This document shows positions 8,095-15,707 of a stretch of DNA of 35,205 nt, one piece after another. Both the position numbers and the translations under genes were made by a program. The first letter of the stretch is position 1; each line of letters starts with the position of its first letter. Below the pieces are notes generated by a model that was not told the DNA's origin, ran no database searches, and saw nothing but the letters and a program-made list of their open reading frames with translations. This DNA comes from Halieaceae bacterium (GTDB lineage: Bacteria > Pseudomonadota > Gammaproteobacteria > Pseudomonadales > Halieaceae): the NCBI GenBank assembly GCA_030066555.1, contig JASJBK010000003.1, positions 70,287 to 105,491 on the forward strand. Direction: 5' to 3'.

Positions 8095-9465
8095 TCAGCC
8101 GAGAATCGGCGGCAGCTCTTTCTGCAGTGCCAGCTTTTCTTTGGTGGCATCACCGGTCAAGGCAAAGCCCAGCAGTTGGCCTTCGCCGTTGCGGAATTCG
8201 GCTTTCACACTGTTACCGTCTTCCATGAACTGCCACTCGCCCTCGGTATCGGGCGCCACCGGGCTGACCACCACCGGGCAGGCCGGGGTCTTGATGGTCA
8301 CCGGCATGGCCGGATAGGCCACCTCGGTAGTGTCTCCCGCCAGGGTCTTGCCCAGGGCGCGAGCGGCAGCCATCAGCGGCGCCACGTAGACCAGTACATG
8401 CCCTTCCACCTCGGCGCAGTCGCCAAAGGCGTAGACATTAGGGGCACTGGTTTCCAGCAGCCGGTTGGCCTTGATACCGCGCCCGACGGCGAGGCCCGCC
8501 GACTCGGCCAGCCCGGTGCTGGGACGCACACCCACCGCGCACAGCACGATATCCGCCTCGATGGTTTCACCGTTATTGAGTGAAACGGCAACGCCGTCGC
8601 CAGACTTGTTCACTTCCGTGGCCAGCGGCCCGAAGTGGAAGCGGGCGCCCTTTTCCTCGAGGCCGCGCTGCACCGCCTTGCCGGCGGGTTCGGGCAGCAG
8701 CGTGGGCAGGCAGTAACCCAGCGGATCGACGGTCTCAACTTCGAAACCGCCGTTGATCAGGTCGTTGGTGAACTCACAGCCGATCAGCCCGCCTCCGATA
8801 ATGCACACCTTTTCGACGTCGTTCTTGGCAATGGCCTGGCGGAAATCGTCGTAGTCCAGCAGGTCATTCACAGAGTAAACGTACTCCAGTGCGTCGCCGG
8901 CCAGCGGCGGCTTGATGACCTCGGCACCTACCGCCAGTACCAGTTTCGAGTAGTGCAGGGCGGTTTCCGAGTCGGCCACGTGTACCAGCTGCTTGTCGGT
9001 ATCAATGCTGGACACCCTGGTACGGGTCCAGACTGAGGCATTCAGGGTCTGGCCCATGCTGCCGGCATCGGCGGTGGCGAGGTCGTCAGCACTGGTGTCC
9101 TTGGTGTAGCCGGTGGACAGCATGGGCTTGGAGTAGGCGCGACCGTCGTCCGCGGTAATCAGGATCAGCGGTGTCGAGTCGTCGTGTTTGCGGAACTCCT
9201 TGGCCAGCCCATAGCCGGAGAGGCCTGTGCCGATAATCACCACCGGGGCGTGCTCGGTATCCGCTTCCGCCTCCTGGTGGTGGGGCACCTGTTCCACCGG
9301 GGATTCCTCGATCAGCTCGAAATCTTCCTTGCCGACACCACAATCCGGACACAGCCAGTCTTCGGGAACATCTTCCCACTTGGTACCAGGTGCGATGCCA
9401 TCGTCCGGCCAGCCCTTGGCCTCGTCATAGACCAGGCCGCAAACTATGCATTCCCATTTGCTCAT
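8095..9465 (-). CDS. Fused rubredoxin - rubredoxin reductase
   Basis: One 456-residue polypeptide joins two proteins usually encoded separately. Residues 1-54 are a rubredoxin with the iron-binding CxxC pairs at C6/C9 and C39/C42 and the conserved [24 protein letters not shown] region. A charged linker (about 55-73) leads to a pyridine-nucleotide-disulfide-type reductase with FAD-binding GTGLSG (79-84), NAD(P)-binding GGGLIG (224-229) and the second FAD motif [13 protein letters not shown]. Electrons would pass NAD(P)H to FAD to Fe. Known rubredoxins of this type feed alkane hydroxylase AlkB or protect against oxygen, but no alkB is in this window. The ATG at 9465 is clear. The protein is cytoplasmic, with no signal peptide. 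Confidence 0.9.
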   Translation of the reverse strand: MSKWECIVCGLVYDEAKGWPDDGIAPGTKWEDVPEDWLCPDCGVGKEDFELIEESPVEQVPHHQEAEADTEHAPVVIIGTGLSGYGLAKEFRKHDDSTPLILITADDGRAYSKPMLSTGYTKDTSADDLATADAGSMGQTLNASVWTRTRVSSIDTDKQLVHVADSETALHYSKLVLAVGAEVIKPPLAGDALEYVYSVNDLLDYDDFRQAIAKNDVEKVCIIGGGLIGCEFTNDLINGGFEVETVDPLGYCLPTLLPEPAGKAVQRGLEEKGARFHFGPLATEVNKSGDGVAVSLNNGETIEADIVLCAVGVRPSTGLAESAGLAVGRGIKANRLLETSAPNVYAFGDCAEVEGHVLVYVAPLMAAARALGKTLAGDTTEVAYPAMPVTIKTPACPVVVSPVAPDTEGEWQFMEDGNSVKAEFRNGEGQLLGFALTGDATKEKLALQKELPPILG

Positions 9466-9511
9466 AGGCTGGGGTCTCCGTGATTTGTGCGGTGTTTCGG
9501 GGATGGGACAC

Positions 9512-9517
9512 TATAAT
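9512..9517 (+). promoter_or_regulatory. -10 box of the ubiC promoter
   Basis: A perfect TATAAT lies in the 64-bp gap between the rubredoxin fusion and ubiC. The expected transcription start (about 9524) would fall only a few bases before the ATG at 9530. That favours either a nearly leaderless message or one of the downstream GTG starts. No clear -35 is visible. Confidence 0.5.
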
Positions 9518-9529
9518 CGCGGCTGAAAA

Positions 9530-10114
9530 ATGTGCAAGTCACGCGGGCTGTGGCACACTGCCGCCGTGCCAAACCCGCTTGCCGTGACTTCCAATCCCAC
9601 CTGGTACAGCCCCGAACAGATGCAGCTGCGCGGGCTGCCCGGGAACGTGCGCCCCTGGCTGCTGGACGATACCTCCCTGACCGAGCGACTGCTGCGCAAG
9701 ACCGGTGGGGACTTTCGGGTCCAGCGCCTGAGCCAGGGCTGGTGCCGACCGCAGCTTTCCGAATCGCGCCTGCTAGAGCTGTCGGCAGGGCAGTGGGCCC
9801 TGGTGCGCGAGGTGGTGTTGCGCTGCTTCGATCAGCCCTGGGTCTATGCACGCAGCGTAATCCCGGCGGCCACACTCAGTGGAGAACTGAGGCGCCTGCG
9901 CCAGCTACAGAACGATTCGCTGGGTGCCCTGCTGTTCCGGCATCCGGAGCTGAGCCGGGAGGCCTTCGAAATCGCCCAGCTGCCGGCGGGCAGCCACTAT
10001 ATACACCGCGATTTCCGGCAGGACAGCCCGGCCTGGGCCCGGCGCTCCCGCTTTGTATTGCATGGCCGCAGCGTGCTGGTCAGCGAGGTGTTCCTGGAAC
10101 GGTTTCAAGCCTGA
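9530..10114 (+). CDS. ubiC: Chorismate pyruvate-lyase
   Basis: UbiC splits chorismate into 4-hydroxybenzoate and pyruvate, the first committed step of ubiquinone synthesis. Family landmarks are ARSVIPAATLSG (with the conserved Arg), NDSLGALLF, RRSRFVLHG and LVSEVFL (with the catalytic Glu) near the C-terminus. From the ATG at 9530 it has 194 residues, longer than E. coli UbiC (165). The first 20 or so residues are not family-like, and in-frame GTG codons at 9566 and 9584 are plausible true starts, especially given the TATAAT at 9512-9517. No Shine-Dalgarno sequence is obvious for any of the three. ubiA follows 46 bp later, giving the usual ubiCA pair. Confidence 0.9.
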   Translation: MCKSRGLWHTAAVPNPLAVTSNPTWYSPEQMQLRGLPGNVRPWLLDDTSLTERLLRKTGGDFRVQRLSQGWCRPQLSESRLLELSAGQWALVREVVLRCFDQPWVYARSVIPAATLSGELRRLRQLQNDSLGALLFRHPELSREAFEIAQLPAGSHYIHRDFRQDSPAWARRSRFVLHGRSVLVSEVFLERFQA

Positions 10115-10160
10115 GGGAGACCCGTCATAATAGGCGCCTTTCGTCATTCCGCGTCTTTTC

Positions 10161-11039
10161 ATGTCCACCGCCACCTCCCGATTCTCGGCTTACCTGCAGC
10201 TGGTTCGCTTCGACCGCCCCATCGGCACCCTGCTGCTGCTGTGGCCCACCCTGTGGGCCCTGTGGCTGGCGGCCGAGGGTATACCGCCTCTGAAGCTGCT
10301 GCTGATCTTCTCCCTGGGCACGTTTCTGATGCGCAGCGCCGGCTGTGCCGTCAACGACCTGGCTGATCGCAACCTGGACGGCGCCGTGGAGCGCACCCGG
10401 GAGCGACCCCTGGTCACCGGTGCGGTGGCGCCCAATGAGGCCCTGGCGCTGGCCGCCAGCCTGTCCCTGGCCGCCTTCGTCCTGGTTCTGTTTACCAATA
10501 CCCTGACTATCCTGCTGTCCTTTGCCGGTGTCGTGCTGGCCGCCTGCTACCCTTTCATGAAGCGCCATACGCACCTGCCGCAGCTGGTATTGGGGGCGGC
10601 ATTTTCCTGGGGCATCCCGATGGCCTTCGCCGCCGTATCAAACACACTGCCGCCGGCCCTGTGGCTGGTGTTTGTGGCCAACCTGTTCTGGACGGTGGCC
10701 TACGATACGGAGTACGCCATGGTGGACCGCGAAGACGATCTCAAGGTGGGCATCAAGTCGACCGCAATACTGTTCGGTGAACAGGACCGTCACATCATTG
10801 CCGCGCTGCAGGCGCTGACCATCATTGCCCTGCTGCTGGTGGGCCAGCGCTTCGAGCTGGGCTGGATCTACTTCCTGTCGCTGCTGGCGGCGAGTCTGCT
10901 GTTTGTCCACCAGCAGCGCCTGATCAGGGAGCGCCAACCGGCGGACTGTTTCCGCGCCTTCCTGAACAATAACTGGGTGGGTGCCGCGGTGTTTGCCGGC
11001 CTCGTGCTGGACGCCTGGAGCCGCGGCACGGCCCAGTGA
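10161..11039 (+). CDS. ubiA: 4-hydroxybenzoate octaprenyltransferase
   Basis: UbiA is an inner-membrane prenyltransferase that attaches the polyprenyl tail to 4-hydroxybenzoate, the product of the adjacent UbiC. The 292-residue protein has about eight or nine hydrophobic segments and both Asp-rich motifs that bind Mg-diphosphate: NDLADRNLD (residues 65-73) and YDTEYAMVDREDD (181-193). RERPLVTG after the first motif is also conserved. Its stop overlaps the GTG of the next gene (GTGA), which suggests coupled translation. Confidence 0.96.
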   Translation: MSTATSRFSAYLQLVRFDRPIGTLLLLWPTLWALWLAAEGIPPLKLLLIFSLGTFLMRSAGCAVNDLADRNLDGAVERTRERPLVTGAVAPNEALALAASLSLAAFVLVLFTNTLTILLSFAGVVLAACYPFMKRHTHLPQLVLGAAFSWGIPMAFAAVSNTLPPALWLVFVANLFWTVAYDTEYAMVDREDDLKVGIKSTAILFGEQDRHIIAALQALTIIALLLVGQRFELGWIYFLSLLAASLLFVHQQRLIRERQPADCFRAFLNNNWVGAAVFAGLVLDAWSRGTAQ

Positions 11040-12214
11040 ACGGCGTCGAAATAGAAGCGCACTTCCTGCCCTCGCTGACGCAGGTTGACCGGGACAGCTG
11101 GAACAGCGTCACCGGCACTGACTACCCGTTCCTGCGTCACGAATTCCTGCTGGCTCTTGAGAACAGTGGCTGCACCGACGCCGACAGCGGCTGGCAGCCC
11201 TACCACGTGGTGCTATACCGCGGCGACAAGCTGATCGCGCTAATGCCGATGTACCTGAAGTCCCACTCCTACGGCGAATACGTTTTCGACTGGAGCTGGG
11301 CAGACGCCTACCGGCGCCACGGGCGCCAGTACTACCCCAAGTTGCTGACGGCCATACCCTTCACACCCGCCACCGGGCCGCGGCTGTGCGTGGCGGCCGG
11401 CGAAAACCCTGCCCAGTGCCGATCCGCCCTGCTGGCTGCCGCCCAGCAGTTCGCCGACCAACAGGACCTGTCGTCCTGGCATGTGCTGTTCCCGGAAGAT
11501 GAGGAAGCGGCGACGCTGGAGGGCCAGGGCATGAGCCTGCGCCGCGGCAGCCAGTTCCACTGGTTCAACCAGGGCTACGGCAGCTTCGACGACTTCCTGG
11601 GCACCTTCAACAGCCGCAAGCGCAAGTCCCTGAAGCGCGAGCGGCGGCGAGTGGAGGAGCAGGGCATCGAGCTCGATATCCTCGAGGGCAGGGATATCAG
11701 CGCACGCGACTGGGACGATTTCTACCGCTTCTACCAGATGACCTACGCCAAGCGCAGCGGTCACGGGGGTTATCTCAACCGGGCGTTCTTTGAACAGCTG
11801 GGCTCAAAATTGCCCGAGCACTGTGTGATGGTGCGCGCCAGCCTCGACGGCGAGGCAGTCGCCGGCTCCCTGTGCCTGCGCTCCAACGATACCCTCTACG
11901 GCCGCTACTGGGGTTGTGTGCGCGAACTCGACTGCCTGCATTTCGAGGCCTGCTACTACCAGGGCATCGAGTACTGCATTCGTGAGGGACTCGCGCGCTT
12001 CGACCCCGGCGCCCAGGGTGAGCACAAGATCCAGCGCGGATTCACGCCGATTGCCACGGTATCAGCGCACTGGATGGCCGACCCCGCCTTTGCCCAAGCC
12101 ATTGATGATTTCACGCGCCGGGAAGAAGACCATATCGACGCCTACATCCGCGAAGCCTCCAACTACCTGCCTTTCAAGCAGGAAGCCCAGCAGCAGGAAG
12201 AGTCAGGGGGCTGA
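11036..12214 (+). CDS. FemAB/GNAT-like acyltransferase (DUF482, COG3146 type)
   Basis: The 392-residue protein resembles the DUF482/FemAB-like family, often annotated as GNAT or 'peptidoglycan biosynthesis' protein. Visible marks are an early YPFLRHEFLLALE segment, SYGEYVFDWSWADAYRRHG, a basic stretch (SRKRKSLKRERRRVEEQG), then AGSLCLRSNDTLYGRYWG and ARFDPGAQGEHKIQRGF, which is highly conserved in this family. No signal peptide or membrane helix is seen, so it is probably cytoplasmic. The substrate is not known; transfer of an aminoacyl or acyl group is inferred from the fold only. The GTG start overlaps the ubiA stop by 4 bp. Its 3' end overlaps the convergent methyltransferase gene by 12 bp. 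Confidence 0.8.
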   Translation: MNGVEIEAHFLPSLTQVDRDSWNSVTGTDYPFLRHEFLLALENSGCTDADSGWQPYHVVLYRGDKLIALMPMYLKSHSYGEYVFDWSWADAYRRHGRQYYPKLLTAIPFTPATGPRLCVAAGENPAQCRSALLAAAQQFADQQDLSSWHVLFPEDEEAATLEGQGMSLRRGSQFHWFNQGYGSFDDFLGTFNSRKRKSLKRERRRVEEQGIELDILEGRDISARDWDDFYRFYQMTYAKRSGHGGYLNRAFFEQLGSKLPEHCVMVRASLDGEAVAGSLCLRSNDTLYGRYWGCVRELDCLHFEACYYQGIEYCIREGLARFDPGAQGEHKIQRGFTPIATVSAHWMADPAFAQAIDDFTRREEDHIDAYIREASNYLPFKQEAQQQEESGG

Positions 12215-12799
12215 TTTGTGCCACGCCAGCAGCCGATTGTTGGCGGGCATGGCGACATCATCCAGCAGGCGGTAGCCCGCAGCCTCGGCCAGGCCGTCCA
12301 CCGCTTCGAAATCGCGAATACCACCGCCCGGGTGCTGCACCGCCAGCCACTCGTCAAACTGCGCATTGCTCTCGCTGGTGTAGCGCCCGCCGTAGTTGAA
12401 GGGGCCGTACACCAGCAGGCGATTGCCGGCCGGGGCATGACCGCCCAGATACAAAAACAGCGCCTCCACCGACGACCAGGGCATGATATGCAGGCTGTTG
12501 GCAGTAAAGATCGCTGCAGGTATCTCGATACCCCAGTCCGCCCAGGTCACATCCAGCTGATGCGGGGCTGGCAAGTTGTCGCCCGGGTAGTCCTCGCGCC
12601 AGGCCTCGATAGCGGGCAGGTTGTCGGGCAGGTCACTGGGCTGCCAGCGCAGGGCCGGCAGCTGCTCGGCAAAGAAGCGCGCGTGCTGGCCTGTCCCGCT
12701 GCCCAGCTCCAGCAGCACATCGACGCCGTCGAGCAGCCGCCGCAGCTCCACCAGGATCGGCTGCTTGTTGTTTTCACAAGCCTGGGAAAAAGGGCGCAC
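12203..12799 (-). CDS. DUF938-family class I SAM-dependent methyltransferase
   Basis: About 198 residues, the usual DUF938 length. The N-terminus RPFSQACENNKQPIL is the family signature, followed by the SAM-binding motif LLELGSGTGQHARFFAEQLP. FTANSLHIMPW and YGPFNYGGRYTSESNAQFD are also conserved. The frame stays open upstream to 12946, but that part overlaps the preceding gene. GTG at 12799, with GGAG about 6 bp upstream, gives the family's normal N-terminus and a 14-bp gap after the monooxygenase. The substrate is unknown. It is placed with a flavin monooxygenase and yaaA, so a role in small-molecule modification is possible but unproven. Confidence 0.82.
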   Translation of the reverse strand: MRPFSQACENNKQPILVELRRLLDGVDVLLELGSGTGQHARFFAEQLPALRWQPSDLPDNLPAIEAWREDYPGDNLPAPHQLDVTWADWGIEIPAAIFTANSLHIMPWSSVEALFLYLGGHAPAGNRLLVYGPFNYGGRYTSESNAQFDEWLAVQHPGGGIRDFEAVDGLAEAAGYRLLDDVAMPANNRLLAWHKSAP

Positions 12800-12813
12800 G
12801 CGTGGCTCCGCGC

Positions 12814-14271
12814 CTAGGCGCTCATATCGTATTCGGAGAAATCGGGGTGCTGCATGCTGAAGTGAAAGCGCAGCGAACTGTGCGGCCAGTTGTTGGTGAT
12901 CTTGCCGCTTTCGTTCTTGTACCAGCTGCCGCACTCGCCGCCCCATACCGTGTCCGCCAGGTCGGCCTGCAGCTTCTCATTGAAGCGAGCGGCCACCTCG
13001 CGGTTGGCATCCAGCAGGCGGATGTCGTGCGCCAGCATCTTGTCGATGCAGCGCAGCACATACTGCACCTGCGCCTCGACCATGTAGATGATGGAGTTGT
13101 GGCCGAGGTTGGTGTTGGGCCCATACAGCATGAACAGGTTGGGGAATCCCGGTACGGCAACGCCTCTATGCGCCCACGCCCCATCCCGCCAACAGTCTGT
13201 AAGCCGCTCACCACCGCGGCCGCGGATCTCCAGCGGCGCGAGGAACTCGGTGGCCTTGAAGCCGGTGCCGTAGATGATCACGTCCACCGGGCGCTCGACC
13301 CCGTCCTCGGTGATCACCCCCTCAGGACCGATGCCCCGGATCGGCGAGGTGACAATATCGATGCCGCCCGCGGCCAGCGCCTGGTAGTAGTCGTCCGACA
13401 CCAGGATGCGCTTACAGCCCAGCGGGTAGTCCGGGGTCAGCACCTTGCGCAGTGCCGGGTCGCTGATTTCCTTTTCCAGGTAGCCATGCGAAATCCACTT
13501 CACCAGCCGGTGACGCAGGGAGCCCGGCAGCATCGCGCCAAAGAAAAACAGCTCCTGTCGCAGGTACCAGCGCAGGCGCGAAAGCTTCTGCAGCCAGGGA
13601 TAGCGTCGATAGCGATCGATTTGCTCTGTACTGTAGGCGCGATCGTTGCGCGGCACGAGATAGTTGGCGCTGCGTTGGTAGACAGTGACATGCGCCGCTT
13701 CGCGGGCTACCGGTGGAATGAACTGGATGGCACTGGCGGCATTGCCAATCACGGCCACACGTTTCCCGGTGAGGCTCACGCTGTGGTCCCAGCGGGCGGA
13801 GTGAAAGCTGGCGCCGCTGAAGCTGTCGCGACCGGGGAATTCCGGGGTGTTGGGTCGGTTGAGCTGGCCCAGTCCGCTCACCAGGAAACGGCAGGCAAGG
13901 CGCTCACCGCTGGCAAGGCGCAGCTGCCAAACGCCCGCGGCCTCGTCGAGCTCGGCCGCCTCCACCGCGGTGTTGTAGCGGATCGAATCGCGCAGCTGGT
14001 ACTTGTCTATGCAGTGCTCGAAGTAGGCCTGGATTTCACGCTGCGGCGCATAGGCCCGCGACCAGTCCGGTTTCGGCTCGAAGGAGAAGCTATACAGGTG
14101 GGAAGCGACGTCGCAGCAGGCGCCGGGATAAGTGTTGTCGTGCCAGGTACCCCCGGAGGCCTCGGTCTTCTCGAGGATCAGAAAATCGCTGATCCCCGCG
14201 TCACGCAGTTTGATGCCCATGCAGATGCCGGACATGCCGGCACCGAGAATTATGACCGAGTAATGCTCCAT
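12814..14271 (-). CDS. Flavin monooxygenase, Baeyer-Villiger type
   Basis: This 485-residue class B flavoprotein has an N-terminal FAD motif GAGMSG (about residues 10-15) and the Baeyer-Villiger fingerprint FSGASFHSARWD (FxGxxxHxxxWD) near residue 150. A second Rossmann motif for NADPH (VIGNAASAIQFIP) follows, in which the second Gly of GxGxxG is Ala, and then IYGTGFKAT. It resembles cyclohexanone/4-hydroxyacetophenone monooxygenase-like proteins, which insert oxygen next to a ketone; the real substrate cannot be read from sequence. The start is the ATG at 14271 (MEHYSVIILGAG), which shares one base with the yaaA stop (TGATG). A longer frame to 14298 lies inside yaaA and is less likely. Confidence 0.88.
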   Translation of the reverse strand: MEHYSVIILGAGMSGICMGIKLRDAGISDFLILEKTEASGGTWHDNTYPGACCDVASHLYSFSFEPKPDWSRAYAPQREIQAYFEHCIDKYQLRDSIRYNTAVEAAELDEAAGVWQLRLASGERLACRFLVSGLGQLNRPNTPEFPGRDSFSGASFHSARWDHSVSLTGKRVAVIGNAASAIQFIPPVAREAAHVTVYQRSANYLVPRNDRAYSTEQIDRYRRYPWLQKLSRLRWYLRQELFFFGAMLPGSLRHRLVKWISHGYLEKEISDPALRKVLTPDYPLGCKRILVSDDYYQALAAGGIDIVTSPIRGIGPEGVITEDGVERPVDVIIYGTGFKATEFLAPLEIRGRGGERLTDCWRDGAWAHRGVAVPGFPNLFMLYGPNTNLGHNSIIYMVEAQVQYVLRCIDKMLAHDIRLLDANREVAARFNEKLQADLADTVWGGECGSWYKNESGKITNNWPHSSLRFHFSMQHPDFSEYDMSA

Positions 14272-15044
14272 CAGGCCTCTTCGCGAGTGAACACCCATTC
14301 GCGTGCGGTGGATTCACCTGCATTATAGCGGTAGCCGTCGACCTTGAATTTCTTGAGGTCAGTGACTTTTTCGAGCCGCTTGTCGATCGCGTAGCGGGCC
14401 ATCTGCCCCCGGGCCTTCTTGGCGAAGAAACTGATGACCTTGTACTTGCCGTTTTTCTTGTCCTTGAACACCGGGGTGATGATGTCGGCATTGAGTTCAC
14501 CGCCGCGCACTGACTTGAAGTACTCGTTGGACGCGAGGTTTACCAGCACATCGCTCTTCAGCGACTTGAGCTGCTTGTTGAGTGCGCCGGTGATGTCGTC
14601 ACCCCAGAATTCGTAAAGGTTGCGGCCGCCGCTGTTCTCAAACTTGAGGCCCATCTCCAGCCGGTAGGGCTGCATCAGGTCCAGCGGCCGCAGCACCCCG
14701 TACAGGCCCGAGAGGATGCGCAGGTGCTTCTGGGCGTAGTCGAGATCGGCCGTTTTCATGGTGTCGGCGTCGAGACCCGTATAGACGTCACCCTTGAAAG
14801 CCAGCACCGACTGCTTGGCATTCTCCAGCGTAAACGGCTCTCCCCAGTTCATGAAGCGCTCGTGGTTGAGCTCGGCCAGCTTGTCGCTGATGCCCATCAG
14901 CGAGCCGATCGCCTCGGGCGAGAGCTGGCGGGCATCCTTTACCAGCTGCGAAGAACGTTCCAGCAGGGCAGGCTGGGTGGCCTTGCGGGTCTGCGGCGGA
15001 GTTTCATAGTCCAGCGTTTTTGCCGGTGACAATACGATTAACAT
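14271..15044 (-). CDS. yaaA: Peroxide stress protein YaaA
   Basis: YaaA lowers free intracellular iron during hydrogen-peroxide stress and binds DNA. The protein (257 residues from the 15044 ATG) starts MLIVLSPAKTLDYETPP, the family signature, and continues with ISDKLAELNHERF, ALLAFKGDVY-like AFKGDVYTGLDA, LRILSGLYGVLRPLDLMQPYRLEMG and FAKKARGQMARY, all conserved. An ATG at 15053 is nine bases upstream, but AGGAA is correctly spaced only for 15044. The stop codon overlaps the start of the monooxygenase gene, so the two are probably cotranscribed and coupled. Peroxide protection beside an oxygen-using flavoenzyme is suggestive but may be coincidence. Confidence 0.95.
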   Translation of the reverse strand: MLIVLSPAKTLDYETPPQTRKATQPALLERSSQLVKDARQLSPEAIGSLMGISDKLAELNHERFMNWGEPFTLENAKQSVLAFKGDVYTGLDADTMKTADLDYAQKHLRILSGLYGVLRPLDLMQPYRLEMGLKFENSGGRNLYEFWGDDITGALNKQLKSLKSDVLVNLASNEYFKSVRGGELNADIITPVFKDKKNGKYKVISFFAKKARGQMARYAIDKRLEKVTDLKKFKVDGYRYNAGESTAREWVFTREEA

Positions 15045-15138
15045 GCTTTCCATTCCTGTAGCGTGTCCTGTAGCTGGCAGTGCGCATTTGCATCTCGCGG
15101 ACGGCGCTGCAGCCTAGCCTGCGCATCTTCCGCGCGGC

Positions 15139-15144
15139 TATACT
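15139..15144 (+). promoter_or_regulatory. Possible -10 box in the yaaA/dctQ divergent gap
   Basis: TATACT on the plus strand lies about 54 bp before the dctQ ATG; TATAAA at 15169-15174 is a second candidate. Neither has a convincing -35. The 153-bp gap between yaaA and dctQ contains no gene and should hold promoters for both. Confidence 0.3.
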
Positions 15145-15197
15145 GCGCCGAATCATACGCCGGACAGCTATAAAAACCAGCCGGGACATACCGTTTG

Positions 15198-15707
15198 ATG
15201 CAAGCACTGCGACACTTTATACGCACCGTGGATCATTTTACCGAGCAGTCCGGCCGCTGGCTTGCCTGGCTGTGCCTGGCACTGGCCCTGTCGGTGTGCC
15301 TGGTGGTGCTGCTGCGCTACGGACTGGGCACAGGGTCCATCGCGCTGCAGGAGTCCAGCACCTACCTGCATGCCCTGGTGTTCATGCTCGGGGCCGCCTA
15401 CACCTTGAAACATGACGGCCATGTGCGGGTGGATATCTTTTACCGGCGCTTCAGCACACGCGGCAAGGCCTGGGTCAACAGCGTCGGCTGCATCCTGTTC
15501 CTGCTGCCCTTCAGCGTGTTCGTGTTCGCCATGAGTTGGCCTTTTGTCGCCGAGGCATGGCGCATTCTCGAGGGCTCCCCGGACCCCGGCGGTATTCACG
15601 GGGTGTTTCTTCTCAAATCGCTGATCCCGCTGATGGCCGTCAGCCTCATGCTGCAGGGGCTGGCGGAGCTGGCCCGCAATGCCCTGGTGCTGGTGGGCGA
15701 GGAGTGA
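15198..15707 (+). CDS. dctQ: TRAP transporter small permease (DctQ type)
   Basis: The 169-residue membrane protein has four hydrophobic segments and the DctQ pattern GTGSIALQESSTYLHALVF followed by HVRVDIFYRRFS. TRAP transporters are Na+-driven secondary importers in which DctQ and DctM form the membrane part and DctP binds the substrate in the periplasm. The start is ATG at 15198 (a TTG three bases earlier is also possible). The end overlaps the dctM GTG by 4 bp (GTGA), indicating coupled translation. The matching dctP is on the opposite strand at 18447-19595. Confidence 0.9.
   Translation: MQALRHFIRTVDHFTEQSGRWLAWLCLALALSVCLVVLLRYGLGTGSIALQESSTYLHALVFMLGAAYTLKHDGHVRVDIFYRRFSTRGKAWVNSVGCILFLLPFSVFVFAMSWPFVAEAWRILEGSPDPGGIHGVFLLKSLIPLMAVSLMLQGLAELARNALVLVGEE

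Noticed and set aside
8100-8117. Small hairpin GCCGA-GAA-TCGGC near the recG/rubredoxin junction
   Set aside because: The stem is only 5 bp and lies within the coding end of the fusion gene; the T run on the minus strand is offset by several bases.
12802-14328. 508-codon plus-strand frame opposite the monooxygenase gene
   Set aside because: The minus strand encodes an unmistakable flavoprotein over the same span; the plus translation has no family features.
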